This document shows, in pieces, positions 36,260-48,545 of a stretch of 64,000 nucleotides of DNA. The DNA is from Portulaca oleracea (Eukaryota > Streptophyta > Magnoliopsida > Caryophyllales > Portulacaceae). How positions within the stretch are numbered: the first letter of the stretch is position 1; the number at the start of each line of letters is the position of its first letter. The notes below the pieces were generated by a model, which had not been told where the DNA came from, did no database searches, and worked only from the letters and a program-made list of their open reading frames with translations. The stretch is from the NCBI GenBank assembly GCA_029582165.1, contig CM055889.1:14564841-14628840 (forward strand), read 5' to 3'. A program made the translations under genes and the position numbers.

Positions 36260-37068
36260 AAAAGAAGGAAAGACATAGACAAATGGACTTACGGTCCTCT
36301 TTTGTTTTTGGTGGTTATTTTGTGAAATACTCCCTTGTTCCACATCAATTGTAATATTATTCATATACGAGCTAATAACATATACCTCTCCTAAAGTTTT
36401 GTAAAAGGCAGAATAGAAAGAAAAAACTACTAAATGACTCTGAGGAAGAGGCGAAACATAATCAACTTGAATTCGGGAATGAGTATTTTACCCTCCATAT
36501 TTGGTAAATTTGAATTACTCAACCTAACAAATAATAAATGTAATAAATATGATACCTAACTATTGTTGATATTATTTATGTCTACTTTTCAGATTAGGAT
36601 GGGTCAACTTAAATGGTCAACTTACCAATTTAGCCTTGATTCGAATGCTCTTTCTTCCCAATTTACCATTGAACCATCTACTTTTTGTTCTTCTTATACT
36701 ACTTCGAAAATCACAGAAACCATTCCCACATTCTGCTCATTCTTATAGCTCAAAATGAGCTCAAAATGAGTCAAGTTTGACTACGAAGTTGACTAACTAA
36801 TTCTCTGCTGATGAGCACAATGGAACTACAGGTGCTACAAAAGCAAAGGAATATCTACTAAATAATGTGCTGAAGTGCAATATAATTGGATCTTAACAAA
36901 GAAGATTGGGTGGTTGCATACTTGCATTGCTAAGGTATTAGTTGTAGTTTTGTCTACTTGCACAAGAAAGGTAACCTAAATGGATTTGTATCTTTTATTT
37001 GCTTTGGGAATCGTACTTTTGAATATGAGCTATTCATTTTCCTTTATATAAGATGGATTCTTTTGGCA
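36260..37068. other. AT-rich intergenic DNA
   Basis: Nothing coding recognised. A single Stowaway-like end (ACTCCCTTGTTCCACATCAA) occurs at about 36330 without a clear partner. Confidence 0.35.
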
Positions 37069-37193
37069 ATTGATAGCACAAAGGACATGATAGGAACTTT
37101 TAGTCCTCAAGTAGAGCCATATACACAAGAAATACCCGAAGGCACTATCCCATCAGGGATGCTTGCTAGAGGGTCGTCGTCTATTGGGAAAAG
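37069..37193 (+). pseudogene. Single exon fragment of a Rho GDP-dissociation inhibitor
   Basis: The plus strand reads IDSTKDMIGTFSPQVEPYTQ then EIPEGTIPSGMLARGSSSIG, closely like the plant RhoGDI phrase DSTKxMxGTFSPQxEPYTxxMPEETxPSGxxARGSYS. RhoGDIs hold ROP GTPases in the cytosol. The frame is open and ends at an intact donor (AAAAG|GTGAGT), as in a real exon boundary. The expected acceptor at its left is not evident. No preceding or following RhoGDI exon was found, so it is a stray exon: a captured fragment or a decayed gene. Confidence 0.6.
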
Positions 37194-37516
37194 GTGAGTA
37201 TGAACCACTCTGACTCTCAAATTCTCCTAATTCCATTTCTACTAATGTCGTAGTGGTGAAAATAAGGGTTATTTGCATTTTGGACCCCGAAGTATAAAGG
37301 TATTTATTTTTTGGACCCTTGATTTTCATTGTTTATTTTTGGGACCCTAAAGTTTATGAGTTGAATAAAAAAGAACCTTAAAGTTTGTAGGTTGAAAAAA
37401 AAGGCTCGTATATTGTTTTTCTTTTTCTTCCCATGTTTGAATTTATCTCTCGATTAGCGCCAAACTTTAGAAGTAAGGTTAATACCGATATTGAAGCTAT
37501 AATATACCTCTCTTGT
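37194..37516. other. Intergenic repeat-like DNA
   Basis: Contains three imperfect copies of a TTTGGACCC(C/T)...AAAGTxTAxxxGTTGAA phrase (37275-37400). No gene. Confidence 0.4.
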
Positions 37517-38260
37517 TCATGTCGATCTTAACATCATGGAATTCATCCCGTGGGGGTCTTTCACCCGTTTCACTTCGATGATGTCGTCGAGGGGAGCCTC
37601 TATCATCGTCACTCGACTCAAAGGTGGGAGGAGGATGTATTGGGCTACGAGTGGGCCTCCTTCATCCATCACGAGGTTGACTCTGGAGGTGTATGGCGAT
37701 GTTGTTCGCTTGAGCCATGAGGGTTTCAAGAGTCCTCTCAATGGAGAAAACTCGGGTCTCCATAACCACATCTTCGGGACTTCGGCGAAGACTTCATTCC
37801 TCTCGATTGGAATTAATTTCATCACCTATATCAAAAAGAGGGGAAAGAACAGAATGTGTTTTAGAAATTTTGTGAAGTTTGGGGGGTTTTTTGTAGTTAG
37901 CTAGTGTTTGTGGGCTTGGGTTCTTTGTGGGTTTTCTTCCAACAACACCATTCAAACACAACTACATATTGGCCACCTCAACACTCCAACCATAACTCAA
38001 AATTTCACGACACAACTTCAATAATCAATAAAAACAACAATTTCAACAACAATAATATCTTCTCCAATACACTTGTAGGGAACAATGGATGGGGGTTCCC
38101 AAATTTCACAACAATATCAACAACTCCAACACACTTCGAGATTCACGTACAGGGGATGGGGGTACCTATATTTCACACAATTAACAACAAATTCAACAAT
38201 GGGTATAAACTCTGACTTGGAATTTGAAGAATAACAACTCAAGCCAAAACCCTAACTTTT
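37517..38260 (-). pseudogene. Gypsy gag start and leader (fragment)
   Basis: The minus strand carries a gag-like beginning, frameshifted, matching that at 63050-63245 (shared ATCATCGTCACTCGACTC complement and a GAGGGTTTCAAGAG-like phrase). The leader rich in AACAACACC/AACTCC repeats runs up to the primer-binding site. No downstream gag or pol remains at lower coordinates. Confidence 0.55.
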
Positions 38261-38272
38261 GCTCTAATACCA
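38261..38272 (-). other. Primer-binding site, tRNA-iMet type
   Basis: The minus strand reads TGGTATTAGAGC, one base off the canonical TGGTATCAGAGC. The LTR begins three bases away at 38275. Confidence 0.65.
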
Positions 38273-38274
38273 AA

Positions 38275-39165
38275 TGGAGCATGACATGGTGGGAAAGACT
38301 TGCTTGAGTTGAGGAGGAAGAAGACCTTGAACTCGGAAACCTTCAATGGAGCTTGAACACAAGATATGAACTTGGTAATGGAGGATTCCACCACCAAGAA
38401 CTACAACTCCACCAAGATTAGATAAAGATTAGCATCATTAATCCATAAAGGAATTGACTTGTTAACACCACCACAATGATTTGAGGCTAAAGTAAAAACA
38501 AGATTTGAGAGAAGAGAATTTGGAGGAGAAACCCTTGCTTTCATTAATGGCTAATTTGAATGACTATTCATTCCCAATGTGAATGAATATAAACATTGGA
38601 GTGGAAGAGAAAGATGAAAAAATTATAAGATTGCTACCCCTTACAACTCATGAGAGAAAAGAAGGGGAAAATGCGATAAAAAAATAGCAGCGTCGGATGA
38701 CAATGTCAGGCGCGACCAGCGCCTGTCTTGATGCGAGTCACGCCTCTTCCAAGGGCACTGGCTTCTTCGCAAAACACCAGATGCGAAACGCTGCCAGCGC
38801 TACCAAAGCGAGGTCAGCGTCTTTTTCTGGGCTTGAAAACGCACGAAGGAAAGAAGGAAGGTTAGGTCGTCCAGCGGCCAGCGTCTAACCCAACCTTCAT
38901 ATTCTCCTTTCCGCAGCCTGTTTCTCCGTTCCGGTCCACTTCCGACCTCGATTCCAAAATAACCACACTTCCTTGGGACGACTCGGCATGACGTTAGGGT
39001 CCATAAGGCCCTCGGGATTGGTGACATGTCCTGAGTCTCTAGAGGGGTCCTGATAGCCGAGACAATCTTGCAAGGCCCGGAATCAAAGGGAAATTGAACC
39101 TCCATGTTCGGGCTAGTGGTTGCAACCCTCTTGGCATGGGGCACGAGTTAAGAGGAAGATACCCG
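38275..39165 (-). mobile_element. LTR of the gypsy fragment
   Basis: Begins (plus) TGGAGCATGACATGGTGGGA, homologous to the LTR starting at 63772 (TGGAGCGTGCCATGGTGAAA). Contains a GC-rich stretch of GCGxCxGCGC phrases at 38690-38890. The outer end is not resolved. Confidence 0.55.
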
Positions 39166-39954
39166 AGCCTCCTCAGCAACATTAACCAACTTAGCAAAAC
39201 AATAATTTAAAAATAAAACTTTAATTATTTTTTGCTAAATTGATGAATGCTTCTTAATTGACAAAAGCGAGTGTTAATCAACATTTTTTCCACTTGCTCT
39301 GGCCTCCAACTCAGACAATTAAGTGACACTTCGTCTTTTCGTCGAGTCAAACACTTACCAACTCGGTGGCGTACTATTACTAGCTAGAAAATAGGTTCAA
39401 AGTTGATATTGCTATTGTCCAACAAAATTATTGGTATTATTATCGGTGATACCCTCAAAATTGTGTTATTGTTATCCAATAATCCTTTTACTTTCAATAA
39501 CGAAGGGAAGCGAAGTAGAGTATTAGTGCATGGTTCGATTGATGTAGAATATTATGTAATTGTTAATATTTTCCAAGAGGAATAATTTGTTTGAAGAGTT
39601 GGATTATGCTGAGATGAAGCTTCCTCTTATCCTTGTTGTCTTGTTGACATAGTGTAAGGGTGCACTAATTCAGTGCTCTAAAAGCCGTACAACACTAATC
39701 CCTAGTCATATAGTCATATTCTTTACTGTCAATCATTGATAGTCAATCTTTTCCTTACTTGTTCTTCATCTGAACGGCTGATCCTACCAAAAGAAGAAGA
39801 GTTGGTGAAATGGTTTTTCCAGAATAGTCAGCCCCATTTAGTATCAAAAATTTTATTCAAACAAGGTTGTACAGTCTTTAGCAGGATGGTCAGGGCGAAG
39901 AGGAATCATTAGCTGTTCTTTTCCCTTCCCCAATATCTACTACAAATTTAATAT
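39166..39954. other. Intergenic DNA
   Basis: No gene recognised. Confidence 0.35.
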
Positions 39955-39957
39955 TTA

Positions 39958-40073
39958 GGGTGTGTTTGGAGAGAAAAATGGAATGCGTTGGGTATGGAAT
40001 TTGATATTGGGAGGGTTGGGTATGGAATTTGATTCCAAAACTTAAGTTGTTTGGTGAGACATGGAATGGAATC

Positions 40074-40119
<46 letters not shown>

Positions 40120-40803
40120 GCCCCTACCTCACCTCTCTCCCAATCCCTCACAGCCTACTCCCTCACCATCCCATTCCTCGTCATTTCTTCCCTCAGCCTC
40201 CAGCTCCTCCCTCACCATCCCAATCCCTCAGCCTCCAACAGCTTCAACCATTTCCACGGGGGCAGCTCGAACCACTTTCCTTACCTCACCTCACTCGCTG
40301 ACATCGACGCCGGCGCGTCCTTCCTCACGCGCCGCCATCGCGGGAAGTGTATAAGCTCGTCCAGCCGGATTCGGTCCATGGCGATGTCCGTCCCCCAAAG
40401 CTTCTCCAAATCTAGTCTCCCCCGACACCATCGGGAAGAGGCGGAATCCGGCGGGGTGTGCTGTAGCGGCGGACTGGTAGTTCCAGATCTAGCGTTTTCT
40501 TGAACCCCATTGTTGGTTGCAGAGAGTTTCAGAATCAAGAGAGAATGGTTGGGTGTATGAACCAACGAAGAAGAGAGTGGTGGTCAGATTAGCAAGGGAG
40601 AAAACAATAATTATGTGAATCTCACAGGAATCAATTTGAAACCTCCCAAAATTGGGAGGGTTCTAATTCCACCCATTTGGGAGGGATTGGAATCCCTCAA
40701 CTATTTCAATTCCATTCCAAAATAGGTTCACCAAACATAAAAAATAGGAATTAGAAACCTGAGTTATCTAATTCCATTCCTTTTCTTCTCTCCAAACACA
40801 CCC
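39958..40803. mobile_element. PIF/Harbinger-type non-autonomous element with GC-rich cargo (846 bp)
   Basis: Inverted ends GGGTGTGTTTGGAGAGAAAA and TTTTCTTCTCTCCAAACACACCC with TTA on both sides (39955-39957, 40804-40806). Inside are a (TAA)n tract (40072-40119) and then an unusually GC-rich block (about 40190-40500), open on the plus strand (40051-40503) and in part on the minus strand. That block is unlike the AT-rich surroundings and may be captured host sequence. Confidence 0.8.
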
Positions 40804-40944
40804 TTAACTACTACTTACCACCCTAATTAAAGTGCCATGAAGTATATTGACGATTTTGTCCTGTTTAAGTATGATTGCGTATATTTGTCAGCCAGGATCG
40901 AAAACCTAGTCATCGTAAAGAAGATCCATTCGTAGCTCAAAAAA

Positions 40945-41325
40945 TGACTAAATGGGTCTTATATTTTGGTGTAATAATTTTAAGGGCCCTATTTTATGAT
41001 AAATAATTGTTGGATGATATTATTTTTGATATAAATATTTAGGGGTGATATTTCGGCCAATTTCCGATCAAAAATGGCAAGAAATAGTGGGTTTTTATAT
41101 TTAGGCGTGTTTATTATGTTAAGATATTTACTTGTATATGTCAGAGTTAAGTATAGATTTCAATTTAAAACACGTCTAAACATAAAATCCACCGCTTTGC
41201 GTCATTTTTGGCCGGAATGTCACCCATAAATATTTACGTTAAAAATAATGTCACTCAACAATTATTTATCATAAAATAGGGCCCTTAAAATTATTACACC
41301 AAAATATAAGGCCCCTCTAGTCGTT
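40945..41325. mobile_element. Foldback element with about 150-bp arms
   Basis: The left arm (GTCTTATATTTTGGTGTAATAATTTTAAGGGCCC and on) is mirrored by the right arm (GGGCCCTTAAAATTATTACACC and on). The arms stay in register through the GATATTTCGGCCAA / TTGGCCGGAATGTC phrases. The centre is AT-rich and non-coding. The superfamily is not determined; MULE-type foldback is possible. Confidence 0.8.
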
Positions 41326-42487
41326 TTTTTTTGTTCACAGCAAAGATCTTAAACCTAACCTTATGGTGCCACTGAAGCTCAGGATCAGCAGAACACATGG
41401 TTATTATTAGGCCATGTTCCGTAACATTGGCATTTTAGACGGTGGATATTAGGTTAGGTGGTGGACATCAGTTTAAGTAGTGGATAATGTATAAATGTTT
41501 CAAATAAAAATTGTGTTTGGTAAATTTAGCGGTTGGGTTAGCGGATTAATGTAAAATGACATGAAAGGATATGGATCATTTACAAAGAAAATATTTTCAA
41601 AGGACATTTTTTTTTACCAAAAAATATAAAACGCTACTTGAAAAGTTAAACGTTAACTTTATTAACATTTCATAGATCGCTATTTAAAATGTTGAACGTT
41701 ACTTAAAACATTAGCTTACCAAACACTAATATTTATACAAATTAGAGTTTTGATTTGATCAAAACATTAACCGCTATCACGAACCTTACAGTAGAACACA
41801 ACCTTTAATTATTCATTAGCTTCTAGTTATCAAGTTAACTTTACACAAAGTTGGTATATGTATATTTCTTTTTGCATTCGAATAAAAAGAAATACAAAGA
41901 CTTTTAGAAAACTTTCTAACAAGGCGTCTAGCTAGGTAATCCTTTTAGGTGACTACATGTTGCGTCTAATGAACAAGTCTATGGCTAGCATGAATCGGCG
42001 AGTTCTTCATCTTTTTTTTTAAAAAAAAAATATCATTGTTCTTTACGTGATGTTGTTTGACTTGATTAATGGGCACGAGTGGATCCTATATAAGGTATAG
42101 ATGACCATGACCACCTTTAACTCTGGACAAAATTTGTACAATTTAATATACTTTTGGATTAGAAATATCAAATATATATTTAGTGTAGTTATACGTATCT
42201 TGTTCCAAGATACTGTTAAGTATCTTATCCTTCACCAAAATTAGTATTTCTATGGGTCTTTTGTATAAATATTTTTTATAGTAAGTAGTAATTTTCAATT
42301 ATAAAAATGTTTGGATGCAGTGGCTATGCAATTGAGCATAATTGATACTCTAAGCAGATCAACCTCATCTATTAGACATATTTTAAACGTTTTTTTTTGA
42401 AATACAAAAAATAATCAGTAATAATATAACGTTATGCAATATATGCAATATTAGTTATAGAAGTAGATCATACCATTTTATTTCAAT
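41326..42487. other. AT-rich intergenic DNA
   Basis: A repeat-like segment at 41405-41800 mentions AACG(C/T)TA and ACCGCTA phrases in both orientations, probably another old MITE. No gene. Confidence 0.4.
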
Positions 42488-42490
42488 TTA

Positions 42491-42739
42491 GGCCCCGTTC
42501 TTTTATGCGGTAACTTGCGGTGCAATACCGCACCACACCGCAGTACTCAATATTCTACCACATTTCACCACACTCCACCACAAAGCATTACCAAAATATC
42601 TTCTTACTTTTCTCTCTTCTCACTTTTCTCCTCTACTTTTTACATTCTCTCTCCTCAACTACCCCACCTACTACAACCCACCACATTTCACCACACTTTT
42701 TCAAATTGCACTCCACCACACCGTATAAAAAATGGAGCC
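42491..42739. mobile_element. Tourist/Harbinger-like MITE, family copy 3
   Basis: Ends GGCCCCGTTCTTTTATGCGG and CCGTATAAAAAATGGAGCC, flanked by TTA (42488-42490, 42740-42742). The interior is rich in CACCACA/CCACCAC, the complement of the copies at 5790 and 26113. Confidence 0.85.
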
Positions 42740-43026
42740 TTAATCTATAATAATATGATTTTAATAATAGGACAAGACACTTAAAATGTGTCTTACTGCA
42801 AGCCTCCTATCATTTTCGTAATATGATACTAATGATAGACATTCAATTCACATCCCAAGGCCTACATCCGGGCACAGTTAAATGATGGGGTGATCATATC
42901 TCTCTCATTGTAAAAACTGTTTCTTTTTTTATCTATTTTGACGTGCAGTGCAAGACACATCTATTATAAAATGAGAATGTATAGATGTGCCAAGCACATC
43001 CAATGGATTAACAATTTAACATAACT

Positions 43027-43270
43027 AATTGACTGTTCTCATATCTCATTCAATATCTTAATTATTACTAACTACCATTAACTAATACTAGGATAATTAA
43101 TTGACTGTTCTCATATCTCATTCAATATCTTAATTATTACTAACTACCATTAACTAATACTAGGATAATTAATTGACTGTTCTCATATCTCATTCAATAT
43201 CTTAATTATTACTAACTACCATTAACTAATACTAGGATAATTAATTGACTGTTCTCATATCTCATTCAAT
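43027..43270. repeat. 72-bp minisatellite, about 3.4 units
   Basis: The phrase AATTGACTGTTCTCATATCT recurs at 43027, 43099, 43171 and 43243, exactly 72 bp apart, and the units are almost identical. Confidence 0.95.
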
Positions 43271-45599
43271 AGTTGAATATCTATCAACTTGCATATTGTA
43301 TAATGTAGTAACCAGCATCTTTTACCTGGTCTCTGTTGATGCAAATATGTAAACTTGATCAAAGTTAGGACCTTATCTCAATTCTCAATATGATTGACTC
43401 GATTGAAGACAGTCAAGAGCTCATCTTCGATCGGGGTTACTCAACATCCTTTCCGTGGATTTCCATTTCCTCTTTACCATCGACACCAATCATATTTTTC
43501 AAAGTAGTAACTCAAATTCATGCTAATATAAATTAGTAAATCAAATTCATGTTAAGTTACAAATTATCTCTAATGTTTAATATCCATTTTATATGATTAG
43601 GAAAATGTTATTTAATATATTTCGCATATCTAAACACTTTTGGATATTAGCTCCATCCACAGATATAGTGTTAAAAATCACTTGGGAGGTATTGAAATAC
43701 AGAATGCCTCAAGTACCCAAGCGACGTCAAAATTCATATAATCATAACGAGCTACACGTTACATAATATCATCAGAATAATGCAAAAAGGGGTATCAATT
43801 TTAGAAAGATCAACTGATCATGTAATTAATAACCATTCCCAATGTTACAATCTATTAGACTTGAAATAGAGAAGCAATAAATCAATTTAAAGATAAAATG
43901 CGTGAAAATTTGAAAAATTACATTGCATCGAAAAGTTATGCAGTTTGTATGTGATGCATATTATGAGTAATTTTTTTCTTAATTTTATACATGTCATCAA
44001 AAAGTTCCTAAATTGCAATAACTTACGAGTTGGAAAAAAATTGCAATAACTTACACATATATTATCCCACTTGTATTTACACTATCCAACATTCCAACTT
44101 GCACCAACCTGTACTAACACGCACCAACCTACATTCACGTACAAATTGCATTTTTTCAGCTGCTCTAATGAACAAACCCTAAATTATCTTATATATAATT
44201 GAAGAGCATGATGAAGGGATAAAAAGTAATCGAAATTGAATATTGATAATTAAAATAATAATTATTGTATTATGAAAATTATAAAGTGATGAATATTAAA
44301 AATCAACTAAAATAACAACCATTGTAAAGGAAGATTATAATTAAGCAATCCATACTTTGAATTACTGGAAAAAAAAAGATCTCAACTTACAATTTCAATT
44401 CTTGCCGAGCGAAATCTTAATCTGAATTTTTTTTGTTGTCCACCATCTAATATATAACAATTGTAAACCTTAAAAAACATCCCAAAGAAACAACTTCTTC
44501 CATTATGAGAAGCTTCATCCTTATACTAATTCATTATTCAAAAAAATATAGCTTTATCCATTTGTCATATGACAAATCTTCTTCGACGAATCTAACTTGG
44601 TGGCAGACAACAAAAATATTGAAACAAAGTGCAATTTAGTAATAGCAAAACTGTAAATTAGGATTATTTTTTTAGTACCCCAAATATAAATTATTTAATT
44701 TCAATTATACTATAGTAAAACACCTCAAAAAAATTCTAATCAAAGGCATCTATAAAAAAGTCAACCCCTTATATTCAACCCTCTCCCAAGGTCCCCACCA
44801 CTCCGTGGAGCTTCATTCTTCTAAAATCCTCTCTTTTCTTTCTTTCTTTTTGATTTTTTTTTGTTTAATATGAAAACCAGAAATCTATTTAAGCAAACGA
44901 AATCCGTTGGACAGATTGGGATGGTTGTCATTGACATGTCAAAATACACCCCTTTCTAGCTCTTTAGCTCCCCCTTCAATTCCCTCATGGGATTTTGAAT
45001 ATAGCATAGAAATCGTTCAAAATAATTGTAGTTTTTCTAAACGCTAAAACAAACAGGCCCTAAGTAAGCCTATCAATCAATCTATCATGTTCAAGGGCAC
45101 AGTAAATTGTTTCCCATGTAACTGTGTTTGTATATGGCCTTGTGCTAGAGAGGTTGAAGCCCCTCCTCCTCCTCCTATTGCCAAACACAACCCCTACTCA
45201 CCAGTCACTTGGATTACCATCGTCATCTCCTACTTACCATTCAGGCGAAGTTCCAATTCATAATCAAACAAGGCTCACAAGATGAATTGGAAGTCCTACA
45301 AAAGGTGATGGGTTTCAAACGGTTTGTTCATGTTCTCAAAATGTAATGTAAAATATGTAATAAGTCAGTGACAAGTGTGAACTTTCTCTTTCTTTTTTCC
45401 CTTTTTGATTGTCTGGTTACAGGGTGACCATGTAATTATACGTGTCATTTTTCTAAGGACTAATTAATTTTTATTTTGTGTGAAAGGCAAGATTATATGC
45501 TCTAAGTCAAGGGTTTAATCTAGATACTTGACCTAGCAAAAAGGGATATAACATTACATAAAAATGGAGTAAATGGGTAATTACATAGTTAATTAGGAA
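43271..45599. other. AT-rich intergenic DNA
   Basis: No gene, RNA gene or clear mobile element recognised over this 2.3-kb stretch. Confidence 0.35.
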
Positions 45600-46857
45600 A
45601 ACCCAAAGAACAAAAAAACGGACAGATGCTGAAAATTCACGAATGACAAGATCGTGTCATTGAGTGACACCATCGTGTCCTAGCTCTCGAACATTGATCA
45701 TTCTTTGGTTGTTTAGGGGCACGAGTGTGTCCTCCGCATGACACGATCGTGACCCCCTCCTTGGAAGGGATGACACGATTGTGTCAGGGGCTGATACGAC
45801 TGTGACCCTAGCCATCTTCGAATGTTGGGAGAGAAACGCAAGTAACACGATCATGGCATTGATGGGCACGATTGTGTGCGGCTCCTCCCTTTCTCCTTCT
45901 TTCCCTCTTCACTCCTTTCCCTACTTGACCCATGCTTGCACCAATTAACTCTCAATGGTGACAAAACTTATAAAGAGCCGAATATCACCCTCATTCTCGT
46001 CGAAGTAAGGGAGCCCCTAGAGAGAGACTCTTGGCCACTCCAAAAGAGGGACAGGACCAACTTGGATGGATCCTGGTTGTAGCAAAATTGGATCTTAGAT
46101 CAAGATAATTACATTCATAACTCATAAAGAATCTTAGATTAACTTTAACAATCCTATTAGTATTTGTGTAAAATAGGGTTATTAGAGTAAAAAGGCATAA
46201 TTAACCACCATAATCATGAATATTAAAATATTTTCACATTAATATTCATAATCACCCAAAAAAGCCCTAAAAGTAATATTAAGAGATTTAATGACTTTTC
46301 AATCACATAATCCACAAAAGTGTAAAGGACATGGAATGAGAACTCCAAGTAGAATAATCACCACTGTTAAGCAAAACTAGGATTATATCATTGTTAAGGG
46401 CTTAAAAGCCCTAGTCTGTGTTAATCTAGCCACTAAATATGATTACAGAAACTAAAATACTAACACATAAACATAAAGAAAATTAAGAGAGTAATAAGTG
46501 AAGAAAGGAAGAGAATGATTACAATGGAAAGTCTTCAAATTTCGTCAAAGATCTCACTAATCTTTATTAATCTACCCTTATTCCCGCTAAACCCTGCCTA
46601 AAACTCAAAGTAGTTTGAGAGTTTTTGAGAGAGAATGATCACCAAAATTGTAGCCTCTAATGTTGAAAACTATTGAAATTCATGTAACCTGAGGTATTTA
46701 AAAATAGAATCTCACGAATCATTCAAAAATTTCAAAAACACGGCAACATGTACAGCCTCGTGCTAGGGCGTAAATACTTAGTTTCTGAATAGCAGTCCAC
46801 GGGGCCATGTAAGGCTTATGCTAGGGTCATGCCGACTCGATTAAAATTTCATTAAAG
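45600..46857. mobile_element. LTR-like retroelement remnant with short palindromic motifs
   Basis: At 45645-45870 the motif ACACGATCGTGTC and its variants occur about seven times. The following AT-rich, Ala/Lys-free sequence resembles the body of the solo LTRs at 57752 and 60987. Ends were not found, so the assignment rests on resemblance. Confidence 0.35.
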
Positions 46858-46956
46858 ATTGGATGATGAATAATACTCCCCTTTGGCTTCGGCTTGGGGC
46901 CCAACTCCATTTTCTTTATCCTTGAATGCATCTTTTGACATTATTCATCATCCAAT
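46858..46956. repeat. Perfect 17-bp inverted repeat with 65-nt spacer
   Basis: ATTGGATGATGAATAAT (46858-46874) and ATTATTCATCATCCAAT (46940-46956) are exact complements. The spacer is GC-richer than its surroundings (CTTTGGCTTCGGCTTGGGGC). Confidence 0.9.
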
Positions 46957-47286
46957 TTTTTTTTCAAAGTTTATTTAAATTCTTAAAAAGATTAGAAAGA
47001 TACTAATTAGTGGAAGAGAAGAAGAAAAGTCTAAAAAGATATTAAAATCTCATAAGACATGATGAAAGAGGGAAGAAAGTTTTAGAAGAAAGAGAGAAAG
47101 AATTAGAAAAGTGAAACTTTATCAGTCACAAATTGCCAAGAAAAACAAGGGTAACTATGGTCAATAGGAACAGGCAGTCGACAACCTATTGGTCACCATT
47201 TATCAAACGGATTTCAGCAAACAATAGATATCGGTCATAAGCTAGCGACCAATAGCAATCAATAACAGGATCTTAGTTAGCGACTA

Positions 47287-47470
47287 CTCCCTCCGTCCCA
47301 ATTAATTTGTCCACTTAGCTTTTTCACGGTCTCCAATGAAACATTTTGACTATTAATTTTTCGCGTTTTATCTAAATAAGACTAATAATATTGTATTTAA
47401 ATAAAATTATATTTCATCACAAATCTAATAGTAATAGTCTTGTATAATAACTAAATATATAGAACAGGGC
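47287..47470. mobile_element. Stowaway MITE, one end only
   Basis: CTCCCTCCGTCCCAATTAAT is a canonical Stowaway left end, followed by the usual CACGGTCTCCAATGAAACAT phrase (compare 6080-6100). The right end is missing; the fragment fades near AGAACAGGGCC. Confidence 0.7.
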
Positions 47471-47818
47471 CATAATTTACGAGGACAACCGGTCAAGAAA
47501 GGTAAGAGAATTTAGAAAATTGATTTTTTTGATTTTAAAATCTAGTACAATTCTCAATTAGGGAAAATAAATTAAATAATGAACCAAATCAGAATTGAGT
47601 TCACTTAAAATTGGACTTTTTTTGGGGTTGGACCAATCAAAACCAGAATGTTTGTATAGGTCAGGTCTAACTAATCAAATTATATCCAAGATTGATTAGT
47701 CTCCTCCATTAATCATATTTTACACCATGATGAATCTACCTAGATCTACTATATACACTAAAATAAGCTAAATTTTTATGTGATAAATTTGTATTAAAAA
47801 AATGATAAGTTTAAAAAC

Positions 47819-48142
47819 AAAAAATTACTCTGAGATACCTAACTTTTGGTGAAATGTTTTAGTCTTTCATTTTAAAAATTTTGAGTACTTACTTTTTGGG
47901 TTAGTAATTATTTGGTGCTTTTCCGGCCATTAATTTTATTAAGTGACCAAAATGCCCTTGTTCTTCCCTTCTTGAAGAAATACCGTTGAAGAAGAAGAAT
48001 GGGGGTATTTCGGTCAATTAATAAAGTTAATAGCCGGAAAAGCACCAAATAATTACTAACCCAAAAAGTAATTCTCAAAATTAGTAAAATGAAATCTGAA
48101 AATAGTTTCCCCAAATATTGGGGTACCTCCGAGTAATTTTTT
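47819..48142. mobile_element. Foldback MITE of about 0.32 kb
   Basis: AAAAAATTACTCTGAGATACC and GGTACCTCCGAGTAATTTTTT are inverted ends. The arms continue through TTAGTAATTATTTGGTGCTTTTCCGGC and its complement. Flanked by TTTAAAAAC and CTTAAAAAC, a possible 9-bp duplication (the right one is offset by two bases). Confidence 0.8.
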
Positions 48143-48545
48143 GGCTTAAAAACTATTGATTGAATTTTGTAATAATATAATTTACATAAATTATATTATA
48201 AATATCAATAATTCTTTTTTAAAAAATTTAAGACTTTGGTGGAACTAAAAGTGTAACATATATAACAATTGCCTGATCTCGGATTTGTCCAAGACCAGAC
48301 TATTGACAGCCCTTGACAGCCCTGTGAAAGATACATATGTCAAAAGGTCAGCTCTTATTGACGAGTACTCCTACCCTCCCCCTCCAGGGAATTGAAGATC
48401 ATCAAGTCTATTTAAGCATGTTAGATTAGAAAGGCTGGTAATTAAGAGGTAATTAAGAGGGACATTGTGAATAATTGAGTGGAATCCCATAATTATGACT
48501 GTGGTATGCAATTTGATGCTGTGCAAATGTGATTGTATATTGTAT
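48143..48545. other. Region upstream of the Asn-rich pseudogene
   Basis: No separate gene recognised. May hold the promoter of the pseudogene that follows. Confidence 0.35.

Noticed and set aside
40029..40503. Frames with Asn or Ile runs reading into the Harbinger cargo
   Set aside because: The homopolymer part is a (TAA)n repeat. The GC-rich part may be captured sequence but there is no evidence of an intact gene.
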